From Litoribrevibacter albus (GTDB lineage: Bacteria; Pseudomonadota; Gammaproteobacteria; Pseudomonadales; Litoribrevibacteraceae), in assembly GCF_030159995.1 (NCBI RefSeq), contig NZ_BSNM01000016.1, positions 788,937 to 852,936 of the forward strand: a DNA stretch of 64,000 nt, in the 5' to 3' direction. How positions within the stretch are numbered: position 1 is the first letter of the stretch; every line of letters begins with the position of its first letter. Positions 54,499-63,951 of this stretch are shown piece by piece. The notes under the pieces were generated by a model that saw nothing but the letters and a program-made list of their open reading frames with translations, made no database searches and was not told the origin of the DNA. A program made the position numbers and the translations under genes.

Positions 54499-56265
54499 TT
54501 AACGGCCATTGCCTTGCTCGGGAGCTTCAAAGAACTCATCGAACTTCCGGTTAGAATAGAAATGATCTAAATCGTTCTGCGTAATAATACCAAGGAGCTT
54601 AGGGGCTTGTCCTTCTGGCGGGGTGCTCTGGATCAACAGAGCATCGGTTTTATGGCTGTCGATCAGCGACAGTGCCTCTCCAATGTCGGCTTTAATGTTG
54701 ATGGCTGTGAGTTCAAGGCGCGACGCTGGTATGGACAACAAATCCGTTTCTAATGCCGCATCGTCTTTAATTCTCTCAATGTTTTCGGGTGAGCTTAATT
54801 GGTACTGAAGCCAGTTGGCCAGGTCCGAGGCCTGCATTAAGTAATATCGAGTACTGGAATCAATGACGACCCAGCGAGGTTGGCTGTACAGCAGTTGGAT
54901 CACGTTTTTGGTATTCATGACCTGTTCGGCCACTACAAATCGTCGATCCATAATAGGCATGATACCAAACTGCTCAAGAGTATGAGATTGGGCATTCATT
55001 CGATCTCGATCGTGTCGAATCTTTTGTAATGCATCAAAAATCGCTTGCTGACCACAGAGACCTTTATTTATCAGATAGGCCATTACGATGCTGATCATTC
55101 CCGGCAAAATGATTTGAGAAGAGTTGGTCATCTCTAACAGGGTGATCAACGCCGCAATGGGCGCGTGTAGGCTGGCGCCCATCATGGAGGCCATGCCGAT
55201 CAGACAGAAAAGTCCTGGATTGATATCAGGTTGTATGTTTTGTAACGTCAGCCCCACAATGAAGCCGGCACAGGCACCCATTAATAAATTGGGGCCGATC
55301 AACCCACCGGGCACGCCATAGGCCAGTACAAAACTGGTCAACAACAGCTTGGCACAAAGAATGATGACCACCCATTGCCAGTCAGAGACACTACCAAGCA
55401 ATAAGTTAATGGTGTCATAACCGACACCCATGACTTCCGGCACATAGTAAGCCACGGCTCCGGTAATGAGTCCTGCTATGGGCAGAGAGTACCATTTTGG
55501 CAGTTTGTTGGTGTTTTGCCAGGCGATCAGTAAGCGATTAAACACCACTGATAGACCCCCGATGAAGATACCTAGCAATACCAACCCAGGGAAATCCCAG
55601 AGATTTAGAATAATTTCAAAGCTGGGGAAAATGGCGAGTTCACCCAACGCCAGTTGTGTGACCAGTGAACCGGACACGGCAGCAATGGCCAGTGGCGTCA
55701 TACTGATCAGGCTGTACTGACGCAACACCACTTCCTGCGCGAAGATTACTCCGGCTAATGGTGTGTTAAATGAGGCTGAGATAGCTGCCGCGATACCACT
55801 GGCAATCAGCATTCTGCGGTAGGCGTACGGCAGTTTGCTATAGCGGGCAATGAAGCTGCTGACGCCGCCGCCCATGTGTATGGCGGGGCCTTCCCGGCCG
55901 GCACTTTGGCCTGAGATTAAGGCTATGGTGGCGCCAATAAATTGCATCAGGGTATTTTTAAAGGGCAAATGCCCTTGGTGGTAATCCAACCGTTGTAAAA
56001 GATAGGGTACTCCAACGTCATGATGCTCTTTGGGCACCAGACGGTAGATAACGGCGAGAATCAACGCCCCAAAAACGGGTAAGAAGAAACGGACGTCTGC
56101 GGATAAGTGTTCAAACCCTTCGTGATTTTGGCTGGGCATTAAACCACTGATGGCGTGTTCGGTCAGAATACGAAATAACAGGATCACCAAGCCGGAGGCA
56201 ATGCCCACCAGAACAGCGATGGCAGATAGCTTGGGTAAGGCTTTTCTTTGTGACCAGCTTCTCAT
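54499..56265 (-). CDS. CLC family chloride channel/transporter with CBS pair
   Basis: This 588-residue protein has a CLC membrane domain (about 1-420, some 10 or more hydrophobic helices) and a C-terminal region holding two CBS-type motifs (about 445-580). The gating glutamate is kept: Glu125 in GREGP. GVPGGLIGPNLLMG is the second pore motif. Aligned by eye to E. coli ClcA, the central serine (GSGIP) is Val84 (DVGVP), the proton glutamate (Glu203) is Val179, and the Tyr445 position is Phe or Ile. Those changes are typical of channels or uncoupled forms rather than Cl/H exchangers. It is the first gene of the minus-strand run and hemJ follows 32 nt on. Confidence 0.93.
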   Translation of the reverse strand: MRSWSQRKALPKLSAIAVLVGIASGLVILLFRILTEHAISGLMPSQNHEGFEHLSADVRFFLPVFGALILAVIYRLVPKEHHDVGVPYLLQRLDYHQGHLPFKNTLMQFIGATIALISGQSAGREGPAIHMGGGVSSFIARYSKLPYAYRRMLIASGIAAAISASFNTPLAGVIFAQEVVLRQYSLISMTPLAIAAVSGSLVTQLALGELAIFPSFEIILNLWDFPGLVLLGIFIGGLSVVFNRLLIAWQNTNKLPKWYSLPIAGLITGAVAYYVPEVMGVGYDTINLLLGSVSDWQWVVIILCAKLLLTSFVLAYGVPGGLIGPNLLMGACAGFIVGLTLQNIQPDINPGLFCLIGMASMMGASLHAPIAALITLLEMTNSSQIILPGMISIVMAYLINKGLCGQQAIFDALQKIRHDRDRMNAQSHTLEQFGIMPIMDRRFVVAEQVMNTKNVIQLLYSQPRWVVIDSSTRYYLMQASDLANWLQYQLSSPENIERIKDDAALETDLLSIPASRLELTAINIKADIGEALSLIDSHKTDALLIQSTPPEGQAPKLLGIITQNDLDHFYSNRKFDEFFEAPEQGNGR

Positions 56266-56413
56266 AGTGCAGTGATTCGAGCAGAGCCTTAGTAGATAAT
56301 CGACAATTTATGTACAGCTTTAATCGCTTTTATTAGCAGATTACTTTAGCTTTTTAGCTTAGCCCATTATCATATCAAGGGTTTCCAATTTGAGCGACTA
56401 CAGAGGAAAGATT

Positions 56414-57445
56414 GTGATTAAAGTCGGAGTGGTAGGTGGTACAGGTTATACAGGCGTTGAGTTGCTAAGACTCTTGGTATTGCATCCTGAGGTTGAACTT
56501 AAGGTGGTGACCTCTCGATCTGAATCTGGCCGAAAAATTTCTGATCTTTATCCTAATCTTCGTGGGCATCTGGATATTGAATTTACTGAGCCGGATGTAG
56601 ATCGGTTAGCCGAATGTGATTTGGTGTTTTTTGCCACACCGAACGGCATTGCAATGAAGTCGGTTCCTACCTTGCTTGAAAAAGGTGTAAAAGTTATTGA
56701 TTTGGCAGCAGATTTCCGGATCAAAGACGCTGATTTGTGGTCTCAGTGGTATGGTATGGAGCATGCTTGTCCTGAGTTATTGGAAGAAGCGGTCTACGGA
56801 TTGCCTGAAACCTCCCGTGCGGAAATTGCCAAGGCACGCTTGGTGGCAAACCCAGGCTGTTATCCAACTGCAGTGCAGCTAGGTTTCTTGCCTTTGATTA
56901 AAGCCGGGTTAGTCGATCCTTCGGCCTTGATTGCCGACACCAAATCGGGTGTCAGTGGTGCGGGTCGTGGTGCCAGTGTAGCTACACTGTTATGTGAGGC
57001 TACTGAATCAATGAAAGCGTATAAAGCGGATGGCCATCGTCACTTGCCTGAGATTACTCAGGGCTTGCAATGGCACAGCGAGGGGAAAGTGGGCTTGACC
57101 TTTGTTCCTCACTTAACGCCAATGATTCGTGGTATTCACGCGACTTTGTATGCAAATCTGACGCAGGATGTGGATGATCTTCAGGCTTTGTTTGAGCAGG
57201 CGTATCAGGATGAACCGTTTGTGGATGTGATGCCGGCTGGTTCTCACCCAGAGACGCGTAGTGTAAAAGGCGCAAACACTTGCCGAATTGCAGTGCATAA
57301 GCCTCAGAATGGCAATACCGTGATTATCCTCTCTGTGATTGATAATCTGGTTAAAGGTGCTGCCGGACAGGCGATTCAGAATATGAACATTATGATGGGC
57401 TTAGAAGAAGACGCAGGTTTGCGTCATGTTGCATTACTGCCTTAA
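56414..57445 (+). CDS. argC: N-acetyl-gamma-glutamyl-phosphate reductase
   Basis: This 343-residue NADPH enzyme makes N-acetylglutamate semialdehyde in arginine synthesis. [20 protein letters not shown] is the nucleotide site, and the active-site Cys is in [20 protein letters not shown] and [12 protein letters not shown] are also conserved. The GTG at 56414 is preferred over TTG at 56390 because GAGGAAAG lies 7 nt upstream and the family starts at this point. A terminator follows 45 nt after the stop. Confidence 0.96.
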   Translation: MIKVGVVGGTGYTGVELLRLLVLHPEVELKVVTSRSESGRKISDLYPNLRGHLDIEFTEPDVDRLAECDLVFFATPNGIAMKSVPTLLEKGVKVIDLAADFRIKDADLWSQWYGMEHACPELLEEAVYGLPETSRAEIAKARLVANPGCYPTAVQLGFLPLIKAGLVDPSALIADTKSGVSGAGRGASVATLLCEATESMKAYKADGHRHLPEITQGLQWHSEGKVGLTFVPHLTPMIRGIHATLYANLTQDVDDLQALFEQAYQDEPFVDVMPAGSHPETRSVKGANTCRIAVHKPQNGNTVIILSVIDNLVKGAAGQAIQNMNIMMGLEEDAGLRHVALLP

Positions 57446-57489
57446 ATTAATGTTTACAGATAAAAGCCGATAATAAAGGCTTGTATTAC

Positions 57490-57527
57490 AAATCATCGAG
57501 TTGCATTCGGCGGCTCGGTGATTTTTT
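57490..57527 (+). terminator. intrinsic terminator after argC
   Basis: AAATCATCGAG (57490-57500) pairs with CTCGGTGATTT (57514-57524), one G-T pair, and a 13-nt loop, ending in TTTTTTG. Confidence 0.75.
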
Positions 57528-57570
57528 GTCAGGCTATACAAGAAAAGCGCGTATAAAGAAGGGAAAGGTT

Positions 57571-58329
57571 ATGGCCGTGGTGAAAGGCTCTCCACATCAA
57601 CGTCTTAGAGTAGTAGCGTATAATCCAGCGACCGATTTCATCCGAAATACTTTTTTGATTCTATTGCTGGCTGCAGCCTTGGTTGGGGCGTATTTTGCCG
57701 GCAGTTGGCATGTTTCGACGAAGTTATCTGAAGTAGAGAATCAAAAAGAAGTCATCGAAAAAGATCTCACTGAAAAAACATCGAAAGTAGATGTTTTAAC
57801 GCAACGAGTGGCGGTTCTGGAAGAAGGCAGCAAATTAGATAAGCAGGCCAGTGACGCGGTACGTCAATCCGTCAAAGAGTATCGTGATCGAATTGCAGAG
57901 TTAGAAAAAGAAGTTACTTTCTACAAAAATATTATGGCGCCAGGTGGCCCTAATACTGGGCTGCACATTCAGAAAATTGAGCTTTCTTCGACTCCTGAAG
58001 CAGAGCGTTTCAAATTTAAAATTGTGCTTACACAGCTTGAGAAGAATCAGTCCTACCTTAATGGCCAAGCGGCGGTTAATATCATTGGACAGCTGGATGG
58101 AAAGAAAACTATTTATTCTTTGAGAGAACTCTCTGAGGACTATAAAGATTTAGGTATTAAATTTAGATTCAGATATTTCCAGAATATTTTGGGTGAAATA
58201 AAGCTGCCAACAGGCTTTAAGCCAGAAGAAGTTCAGGTGATTCTACAAACTACAGGCAAGCAGCCGGTTCGTGTTGAAAAGGCATTTACTTGGGTAATGG
58301 GAGAGAGTGTCAACAATGTGGGGCAGTAA
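57571..58329 (+). CDS. single-span coiled-coil membrane protein (DUF6776-type)
   Basis: This 252-residue protein has a short basic cytoplasmic tail, one membrane span (about residues 27-48, NTFLILLLAAALVGAYFAG), a long coiled coil (about 55-125, rich in Glu/Lys/Val), and a C-terminal globular part. The ATG at 57571 follows AAGGGAAAGG; the longer frame from 57481 runs through the argC terminator and is unlikely. It overlaps the bactofilin gene by 14 nt, which suggests translational coupling and joint function, perhaps anchoring the bactofilin to the membrane. Confidence 0.78.
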   Translation: MAVVKGSPHQRLRVVAYNPATDFIRNTFLILLLAAALVGAYFAGSWHVSTKLSEVENQKEVIEKDLTEKTSKVDVLTQRVAVLEEGSKLDKQASDAVRQSVKEYRDRIAELEKEVTFYKNIMAPGGPNTGLHIQKIELSSTPEAERFKFKIVLTQLEKNQSYLNGQAAVNIIGQLDGKKTIYSLRELSEDYKDLGIKFRFRYFQNILGEIKLPTGFKPEEVQVILQTTGKQPVRVEKAFTWVMGESVNNVGQ

Positions 58330-58741
58330 AGGTGGTCATCATCACTGGGATACAGTGATATCAGGCAAGACAACAATTACCGGTGATGTACATTTTACGG
58401 GTGGTTTACACATCGATGGACATGTTCGTGGCAATATAATTGCCGATGATGAGTCTAATGGAATTGTACGTATCAGTGACCGTGGTCATGTAGAAGGAGA
58501 GATCCGGGCTCCGAACGTAATCATCAATGGTCGGGTGCATGGCAATGTATTTTCCAGTAAACATCTGGAGTTGGCGAAAAAGGCGTCGGTGAAAGGTGAT
58601 GTTTACTATACTGTAATGGAAATGGTGATGGGCGCTGAAATTAATGGTCAGCTGAAGCACACCACCGAAGTGAAAGAAACCAAGAAAAGCGCACCTAAGC
58701 CACAAGTGGTTGAAGCGAAGCCGATCAGTGACAATGGTTAA
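58316..58741 (+). CDS. bactofilin
   Basis: This 141-residue cytoskeletal protein has the bactofilin beta-helix: repeated short strands in VISGKTTITGDVHFTGGLHIDGHVRGNI, RISDRGHVEGEIRAPNVIINGRVHGNV and AKKASVKGDVYYTVMEMVMGAEINGQL, each turn ending in Gly or Asn. The C-terminal tail is Lys/Pro-rich. Bactofilins polymerise without nucleotide and place envelope enzymes. The ATG at 58316 is preferred (GGGAGAG upstream); GTG at 58307 is in frame. It overlaps the upstream coiled-coil gene, and in other bacteria bactofilin genes pair with M23 peptidases; one is encoded 2 kb away on the other strand. Confidence 0.93.
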   Translation: MWGSKGGHHHWDTVISGKTTITGDVHFTGGLHIDGHVRGNIIADDESNGIVRISDRGHVEGEIRAPNVIINGRVHGNVFSSKHLELAKKASVKGDVYYTVMEMVMGAEINGQLKHTTEVKETKKSAPKPQVVEAKPISDNG

Positions 58742-58805
58742 TCTTGACTAAATTGGTTGGATAAAACGATAATACCGACCCATTTAATTTAGTTCGGAGC
58801 GATAT

Positions 58806-59162
58806 ATGAGTGGCGTGGTTGAAGTTCAAAGCCCTTATGTGATTGATTTTACAGATGCCGCCGCTGATAAGGTAAGATCTCTGGTTGAGGAAGAAGAAAA
58901 CGACCAGTTGAAGTTACGGGTTTATGTAACTGGCGGTGGCTGTTCAGGGTTTCAGTACGGTTTCACTTTTGATGAAACCCTAAATGACGATGACACAACG
59001 GTTGAAAAGCAAGGGGTTACCTTGGTAGTCGACAGTTTGAGCTATCAATATCTGGTAGGCTCAACAGTGGACTATTTGGAAGGCTTGGAAGGTTCACGGT
59101 TTGTAGTGAACAATCCTAATGCAACAACCACTTGTGGGTGTGGTTCATCGTTCTCCATCTAG
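58806..59162 (+). CDS. erpA: iron-sulfur cluster insertion protein
   Basis: This 118-residue A-type carrier passes 2Fe-2S or 4Fe-4S clusters to apoproteins, including enzymes of isoprenoid synthesis. [32 protein letters not shown] (first Cys) and [11 protein letters not shown] (last two Cys) give the three-cysteine ligand set. Length matches ErpA (114). The upstream neighbours argC and bactofilin are conserved around it in Pseudomonas relatives. Confidence 0.97.
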   Translation: MSGVVEVQSPYVIDFTDAAADKVRSLVEEEENDQLKLRVYVTGGGCSGFQYGFTFDETLNDDDTTVEKQGVTLVVDSLSYQYLVGSTVDYLEGLEGSRFVVNNPNATTTCGCGSSFSI

Positions 59163-59175
59163 CGGTGATCTCTCT

Positions 59176-59655
59176 ATGAAGCATGGCCGACTCTCTGCAA
59201 TTGTTTTTGGGTTCGTGTTGCCAGGGTTTCTCTTTACTCAGGGGGGATATTCTGACCCTCTTGAGTCTCATAAAATTTCTTACGCTGAAAATGATCAGGG
59301 TTTGTATGTGGCTAAGGTCCAGTTACATACCCCGGAAGAACTGAAAGAGCTGTTTGATCGTGCGGAAAGCTTTCTCGATACCAATCAAAGCTATCTTGGT
59401 AGCAGTCCCATTGAGGTGGTGCTGCACGGGCCTGAAGTTCGGGTCTTTCAACGCAAAAACTATCAGCAATACAAAATGCTGGTGGATCAAGCCGCTCGAT
59501 TAGATGCCTATAAAATTATTGATGTTCGAATTTGCGAAGTGTGGATGTCAGTGGATAACGTTCAGCACTCTGAATTACCTCCGTTTGTAGACACGGTTCC
59601 TAATGGACCTGAGTATCAAGAGGAATTGATCGAAAAGGGCTATAGCCTTTTTTAG
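59176..59655 (+). CDS. exported DsrE-like protein
   Basis: This 159-residue protein has an N-terminal hydrophobic segment (IVFGFVLPGFLF) that looks like a signal peptide, then a domain with EVVLHGPEVRVFQ, YKIIDVRICEVWM and a C-terminal FVDTVPNGPEYQEELIEKGYSLF-type ending; the last resembles the closing motif of DsrE/DsrF-like proteins (VP-x-G...L-x-x-x-GY). A single conserved-looking cysteine sits in RICEVW. The ATG at 59176 has GGTGAT upstream; a longer frame beginning inside erpA is unlikely. Function unknown. Its stop codon lies inside a terminator hairpin. Confidence 0.7.
   Translation: MKHGRLSAIVFGFVLPGFLFTQGGYSDPLESHKISYAENDQGLYVAKVQLHTPEELKELFDRAESFLDTNQSYLGSSPIEVVLHGPEVRVFQRKNYQQYKMLVDQAARLDAYKIIDVRICEVWMSVDNVQHSELPPFVDTVPNGPEYQEELIEKGYSLF
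59633..59653. terminator. terminator overlapping a stop codon
   Basis: AAAAGGGC pairs with GCCTTTTT around TATA, one G-T pair, with A and T runs on both flanks. The T-run enters the TAG of the DsrE-like gene, and the minus strand serves the convergent anmK gene. Confidence 0.7.
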
Positions 59656-59662
59656 TATCGGT

Positions 59663-60769
59663 TTAGGGGTAGTAGATGCCGCCAAGTACTGCATTTCTTG
59701 ATGCGCCAGTGGTGGAGGCTTGTTGGCTGTCTTGTCTATGCAGTGTGTTAGCAGCCAGCCAGGCAAACGCACAGGCTTCTACCCAGTCAGAGTGAATACC
59801 CAGAGCTTCTGTAGAGGCCAGAGTGTAGGATTCGCCAAGAGCCTGCTTTAAGCGTTCAACTAAAAACTGATTCTTCCAGCCACCGCCACATACATAAACT
59901 TCACCAGTATTCAGATGATTCTTAACTGCTATGGCAATGCTTTGTGCTGTTAACTCAGTAAGGGTTGCCTGAATTTCTTCTGGTTCAAGAGATACGGTTG
60001 CGTCATCCAATCTGGAATGAAGCCATTCAGGGTTGAACAGTTCCCGTCCTGTACTTTTAGGCGCAGGTAGCATAAAGAAGGGGTCATTGAGCAATCGTTG
60101 CAGAAGTGTCGAGTTAATCTCCCCTGACTTCGCCCAATCTCCGTTGGTATCAAAGGTGCCCTCATGATGTCGGGCAAACCAATAATCTAATAGAGCGTTT
60201 CCGGGGCCACAGTCATAGCCCAATGGTTCTGCCGCTGGCATAAGTATTGTAACGTTGGAAATCCCACCAATATTAACGATGACTCGAGAGGATGAAGTGC
60301 TACTAAAGATGGCCTTATGAAAAGGCGGGACTAATGGTGCACCTTGCCCGCCCAGCGCGACATCTTTTCTACGGAAATCACCGATGGTTGTAATTTGGGT
60401 TTCGGCTGCGACCAGGCTCCAGTCTCCTAATTGGACTGTAAACGCGGGTGATAGGTTTGGCTCATGACGTATGGTTTGGCCGTGTAAGCCTAATGCAGCT
60501 AGATCTGAAGGATTGATGCTTTCTTGTTTTAGAAATGCATTAATCGCGTTTGCACAGAACCGTGAGTAACGTTGCTCAGTCTGGTATAGGTCATTCAGTG
60601 GTATGTTGTCTGTATGACAAAGATCAAATAACGCTTGTCTGAGCTCTTGAGGGAAGGGTGTGAAGTGACTGGCCTTTAAAATGTTGGTAGAACTGAAATC
60701 ACATAGCGCGATATCCAGTCCATCCAAACTGGTTCCAGACATGGCGCCTAAAAAAAGTTCAGACGCCAC
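59663..60769 (-). CDS. anmK: anhydro-N-acetylmuramic acid kinase
   Basis: This 368-residue ASKHA-fold kinase cleaves and phosphorylates 1,6-anhydroMurNAc to MurNAc-6-P during peptidoglycan recycling. FLGAMSGTSLDGLDIALCDF is the nucleotide loop with the catalytic Asp, and DFRRKDVALGGQGAPL, VIVNIGGISNVT and VCGGGWKN are family motifs. The start is GTG, 4 nt after the stop of the upstream M23 peptidase gene, so translation is likely coupled and the pair is functionally related in wall turnover. Confidence 0.96.
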   Translation of the reverse strand: MASELFLGAMSGTSLDGLDIALCDFSSTNILKASHFTPFPQELRQALFDLCHTDNIPLNDLYQTEQRYSRFCANAINAFLKQESINPSDLAALGLHGQTIRHEPNLSPAFTVQLGDWSLVAAETQITTIGDFRRKDVALGGQGAPLVPPFHKAIFSSTSSSRVIVNIGGISNVTILMPAAEPLGYDCGPGNALLDYWFARHHEGTFDTNGDWAKSGEINSTLLQRLLNDPFFMLPAPKSTGRELFNPEWLHSRLDDATVSLEPEEIQATLTELTAQSIAIAVKNHLNTGEVYVCGGGWKNQFLVERLKQALGESYTLASTEALGIHSDWVEACAFAWLAANTLHRQDSQQASTTGASRNAVLGGIYYP

Positions 60770-60773
60770 AGGA

Positions 60774-62162
60774 TTAATCTACACTCGCAACAAGAACAGA
60801 GCGCTGATTGCTTTCCAGGATCGCAAGCCACTTGTTGGCATCTGCAAGAAATTCCTTACGGTATTTCTTCTCAATAGGTCGAGCCTCAGGAAGCTTCACT
60901 TTAACCGGGTTTTTGTGCACACCATTTACTCGGAACTCATAATGCAAGTGAGGTCCGGACGCTAGGCCGCTGCTACCAACGTAGCCAATAACCTGGCCTT
61001 GGCTAACACGTGCGCCTTTCTTGGTCTTCTTGTTGAATTTGCTCATGTGTGCGTACAGCGTTTGAATGCCTTGCCCGTGCTGAACAATGACGCAGCGACC
61101 AAATCCACCTTTCCAGCCAGCAAATACAACTTTACCGTCGCCGGCAGTACGAATTGGCGTGCCTCTTCCTGCTGCGTAATCCGTCCCTTTGTGGGCGCGG
61201 ATCTTGTTCAGTACAGGGTGCTTTCTGCTCAAATTAAAGTGAGAACTGATTCGGGCAAAGTCGATCGGGGATCTCAAGAAGGCTTTGCGCATGCTCTTAC
61301 CTTCTGGAGTGTAATAATGCGTGCGGCCGAATTCATCCACATGGCGGATGGCCTGGAACTTAGTACCTTGGTTTACAAACTCGGCGGCAACAATGTCACC
61401 GGTACCAATAGATTCTCCATCTAAGAATAACTCTTCATACATTAAGGAAAAGTTGTCACCTTGACGAAGATCTTGAACAAAATCGATATCCCAGCCAAAG
61501 ATATTGGCAAAGTTCATGATGGATGTTTGGTCTAATCCAGCTTCTTTCGCATCAAGAAACAGTGATGAGTGAATCGTTCCTTGAGCAAAGCGATACTCAA
61601 TGGAAGGTTCACGGACGACTTCTTCAACTTGATAATCGTCGCTTACTTTTTTAATGATATTTGAAACAAGCTTGGTTTTTTGATGTTTAAACGCTTTAAA
61701 CGAACCGTCGGCGTTATAGGCAAAGCTGACTTGTTCTCCAGGATGAAGTCGGGTGGCGTCGTCGTACACTTTTGCAACGTGATAGACGTCCCGAGAGCTT
61801 AAATCTGCTTTCTGAAATATCAGTGCCAGAGTATCGCCATTTTTTACCGTGTATTGCTTGGTAAATTCGATGCCTGACTTTTTAGGGATGTTTTTGGCTG
61901 GAACCGTTGGTGCTGCTTCAACAGTCGATGAAATTACACGGTCAGAATCAATAGGGTGGATAGATTCATGAGTGGTTTCATCATCTTGAGTGATATCACT
62001 CATTGGTAATGTTAAGTCTACTTGCGTGCGGCTTGCCGATACTTTTTCAGAGGTTGGCAGAATCGCAAGGGTTAATAAAAAACTGGCCACCGCAGAAGCT
62101 GCGACAAAATGCTTCTTTGGGTAGTGTTTTGCGATACTTGTCAGGTTTTTCTTAGAGGTCAT
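60774..62162 (-). CDS. M23 family murein DD-endopeptidase
   Basis: This 462-residue MepM/YebA-like protein has an N-terminal membrane anchor or signal sequence (about 22-42), a LysM-type region (TVKNGDTLALIFQKADL, about 105-155), an OapA-like middle region and a C-terminal lysostaphin-type peptidase. The zinc ligands are present: His and Asp in HKGTDYAAGRGTPI and the HLH in GPHLHYEFR. It cuts peptide crosslinks to let the wall grow. It is divergent from tyrS (171-nt gap) and precedes anmK by 4 nt. Confidence 0.95.
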   Translation of the reverse strand: MTSKKNLTSIAKHYPKKHFVAASAVASFLLTLAILPTSEKVSASRTQVDLTLPMSDITQDDETTHESIHPIDSDRVISSTVEAAPTVPAKNIPKKSGIEFTKQYTVKNGDTLALIFQKADLSSRDVYHVAKVYDDATRLHPGEQVSFAYNADGSFKAFKHQKTKLVSNIIKKVSDDYQVEEVVREPSIEYRFAQGTIHSSLFLDAKEAGLDQTSIMNFANIFGWDIDFVQDLRQGDNFSLMYEELFLDGESIGTGDIVAAEFVNQGTKFQAIRHVDEFGRTHYYTPEGKSMRKAFLRSPIDFARISSHFNLSRKHPVLNKIRAHKGTDYAAGRGTPIRTAGDGKVVFAGWKGGFGRCVIVQHGQGIQTLYAHMSKFNKKTKKGARVSQGQVIGYVGSSGLASGPHLHYEFRVNGVHKNPVKVKLPEARPIEKKYRKEFLADANKWLAILESNQRSVLVASVD

Positions 62163-62268
62163 ATTAAAAAAGTCGCCTAACTTACTATTTTATGGTGAAA
62201 ATTGTACATATCTTAGTCATTTTTGGGGTTTTTAACAAGAAAAGTTCGGTCGCATTCTTGTAAGTGAG

Positions 62269-62277
62269 TGTTATAAT
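62269..62277 (+). promoter_or_regulatory. extended -10 promoter of tyrS
   Basis: TG-T-TATAAT forms an extended -10 element, with no good -35 at 16-18 nt. It lies about 57 nt upstream of the tyrS ATG, followed by a T/C-rich leader. Confidence 0.6.
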
Positions 62278-62333
62278 TCGCGACCGTTTGACCCCTAAGT
62301 GATGTATTTCGTTCAAGAAAAGTTGGATAAAAA

Positions 62334-63533
62334 ATGGCAAGTGTTGAAGAGTCTTTGAAGATTATTAGACGTGGTGTAGAAGAAATTCTTCCAGAAGAAG
62401 GTTTGATCAAGAAGCTGGAGTCTGGCCGTAAGCTTCGTATTAAAGCTGGCTTTGATCCAACCGCACCTGACTTGCACCTGGGTCATACTGTGCTTATTAA
62501 TAAACTGAAACAATTTCAGGACTTGGGTCATGACGTATTGTTCCTAATCGGTGACTTTACCGGGATGATCGGTGATCCCACGGGTAAAAGTGCTACTCGC
62601 CCTCCATTAACTGAGGAACAAGTTCAGGAAAATGCTCAAACCTATAAAGAGCAGGTATTTAAAATCCTGGATGAATCCAAAACCACGGTGATGTTTAACT
62701 CTGAGTGGATGGGGAAAAAGTCAGCGGCGGACATGATTCAGTTGGCGGGCCAGTTTAATGTGGCACGTATGCTAGAGCGTGATGATTTCAAAAAGCGCTT
62801 TAAAGGTGGTCAAAGCATTGCCATTCATGAATTCTTGTATCCATTGATTCAGGGGTATGACTCCGTAGCCATGGAAGCAGACATTGAATTGGGTGGTACG
62901 GACCAGCGTTTCAACTTGCTGGCTGGACGCCAATTGCAGGAACACTTTGGGCAAGAGCCTCAAGCTGTCATTATGATGCCTATTCTGGAAGGCTTAGACG
63001 GTGTTAAGAAGATGTCTAAGTCATTAGGTAATTATGTAGGTATTAATGATGCGCCTGGAGATATGTTCCAAAAAATCGTATCAATGCCTGACTCTTTAAT
63101 TTGGCGTTACTTTGAATTGTTGAGCTTTAAGTCGATTGAGGAAATTGATGCATTAAAGGCGTCTGTTGACGCGGGAGCAAATCCTCGCGACATTAAAATG
63201 GAGCTGGCTCGTGAATTGATTGAGCGTTTCCATGGTGAAGAAGCGGCAGAGAATGCCCATAAAGCTGCAGGCAACCGTTTGGCGGATGGTGAGTTGCCAG
63301 AAGATTTGCCTGAAGTAGAAGTGGCGTTCGATGGACAGGATGAAATGCCAATCTCGGCTATCCTTAATAAAGCGGGTTTAACTAAAAACTCGAATGCCGC
63401 AAGAGATATGTTAAAGAGCGGTTCGGTGAAGGTGGATCAAGAAGTAGTAGAGTCTACTTTTAAGATGCAGGCGGGTGCTGAGCATGTGATTCAAGCCGGT
63501 AAGAAAAAGTTTGCACGAGTGAAAGCCGTGTAG
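62334..63533 (+). CDS. tyrS: tyrosyl-tRNA synthetase
   Basis: This 399-residue class I enzyme has the HIGH-like signature [17 protein letters not shown] (about residues 42-58), [20 protein letters not shown] (tyrosine site), [11 protein letters not shown] (KMSKS) and a C-terminal S4 RNA-binding domain with [17 protein letters not shown]. It is the shorter TyrRS type found in Pseudomonas (TyrZ-like), not the 424-residue E. coli form. The ATG is divergent from the M23 gene. A strong terminator ends it before the rRNA promoters. Confidence 0.97.
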   Translation: MASVEESLKIIRRGVEEILPEEGLIKKLESGRKLRIKAGFDPTAPDLHLGHTVLINKLKQFQDLGHDVLFLIGDFTGMIGDPTGKSATRPPLTEEQVQENAQTYKEQVFKILDESKTTVMFNSEWMGKKSAADMIQLAGQFNVARMLERDDFKKRFKGGQSIAIHEFLYPLIQGYDSVAMEADIELGGTDQRFNLLAGRQLQEHFGQEPQAVIMMPILEGLDGVKKMSKSLGNYVGINDAPGDMFQKIVSMPDSLIWRYFELLSFKSIEEIDALKASVDAGANPRDIKMELARELIERFHGEEAAENAHKAAGNRLADGELPEDLPEVEVAFDGQDEMPISAILNKAGLTKNSNAARDMLKSGSVKVDQEVVESTFKMQAGAEHVIQAGKKKFARVKAV

Positions 63534-63552
63534 CTAACTCTTAATCGTGAAT

Positions 63553-63580
63553 AAAAAGACGAGCTAAGCTCGTCTTTTTT
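63553..63580 (+). terminator. intrinsic terminator after tyrS
   Basis: A 12-bp perfect stem (AAAAAGACGAGC with GCTCGTCTTTTT) around TAA is followed by T, 20 nt after the tyrS stop. Confidence 0.9.
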
Positions 63581-63810
63581 CGTTTATGGGGAAATGTTTT
63601 TAGTTTTTTGGCGGTTATTTTGAGTCTTTGTTTAAAGTTAGAAATATTCGCCAAATTTTACGCTGGTCGAATATTGTCCAGGTATTGAGTTATTGGCGGT
63701 GTCTTGTGCTTTGGATAGGGTGGTTTTGAGTGCTTTTTGATCGGCATTGATGGTTCTTTGAGCGATTTAAAATTAATTTGAGTTTTTTTGAATTTTTTAT
63801 GAAAAAGCGC

Positions 63811-63846
63811 TTGCGCTGCGAATTAATCTCCCTATAATGCGCTCCA
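63811..63846 (+). promoter_or_regulatory. rRNA-type promoter P1
   Basis: TTGCGC (63811-63816) and a perfect TATAAT (63833-63838), 16 nt apart, are followed by the GC-rich discriminator GCGCTCC, as in rrn P1 promoters controlled by ppGpp. An A/T-rich stretch just upstream (about 63773-63806) could be an UP element. Predicted start near 63845. Confidence 0.8.
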
Positions 63847-63951
63847 CGTTCTGAGGGGGACACGCCACAGAGACAGAAAGAAAGGGATCTGATCCTGATC
63901 TGGAAAGCTCGAAAGGCTGAAAAAACTTCTTCAGAAAGTTAAAGAAAAAGG

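Noticed and set aside
56266..56413. Possible ArgR box before argC
   Set aside because: The region is A/T-rich but I found no pair of TGAAT/ATTCA-type half-sites with correct spacing.
59119..59175. Upstream extension of the DsrE-like protein into erpA
   Set aside because: The first 19 codons overlap the conserved C-terminal cysteines of ErpA in another frame; the ATG at 59176 begins a better signal peptide.
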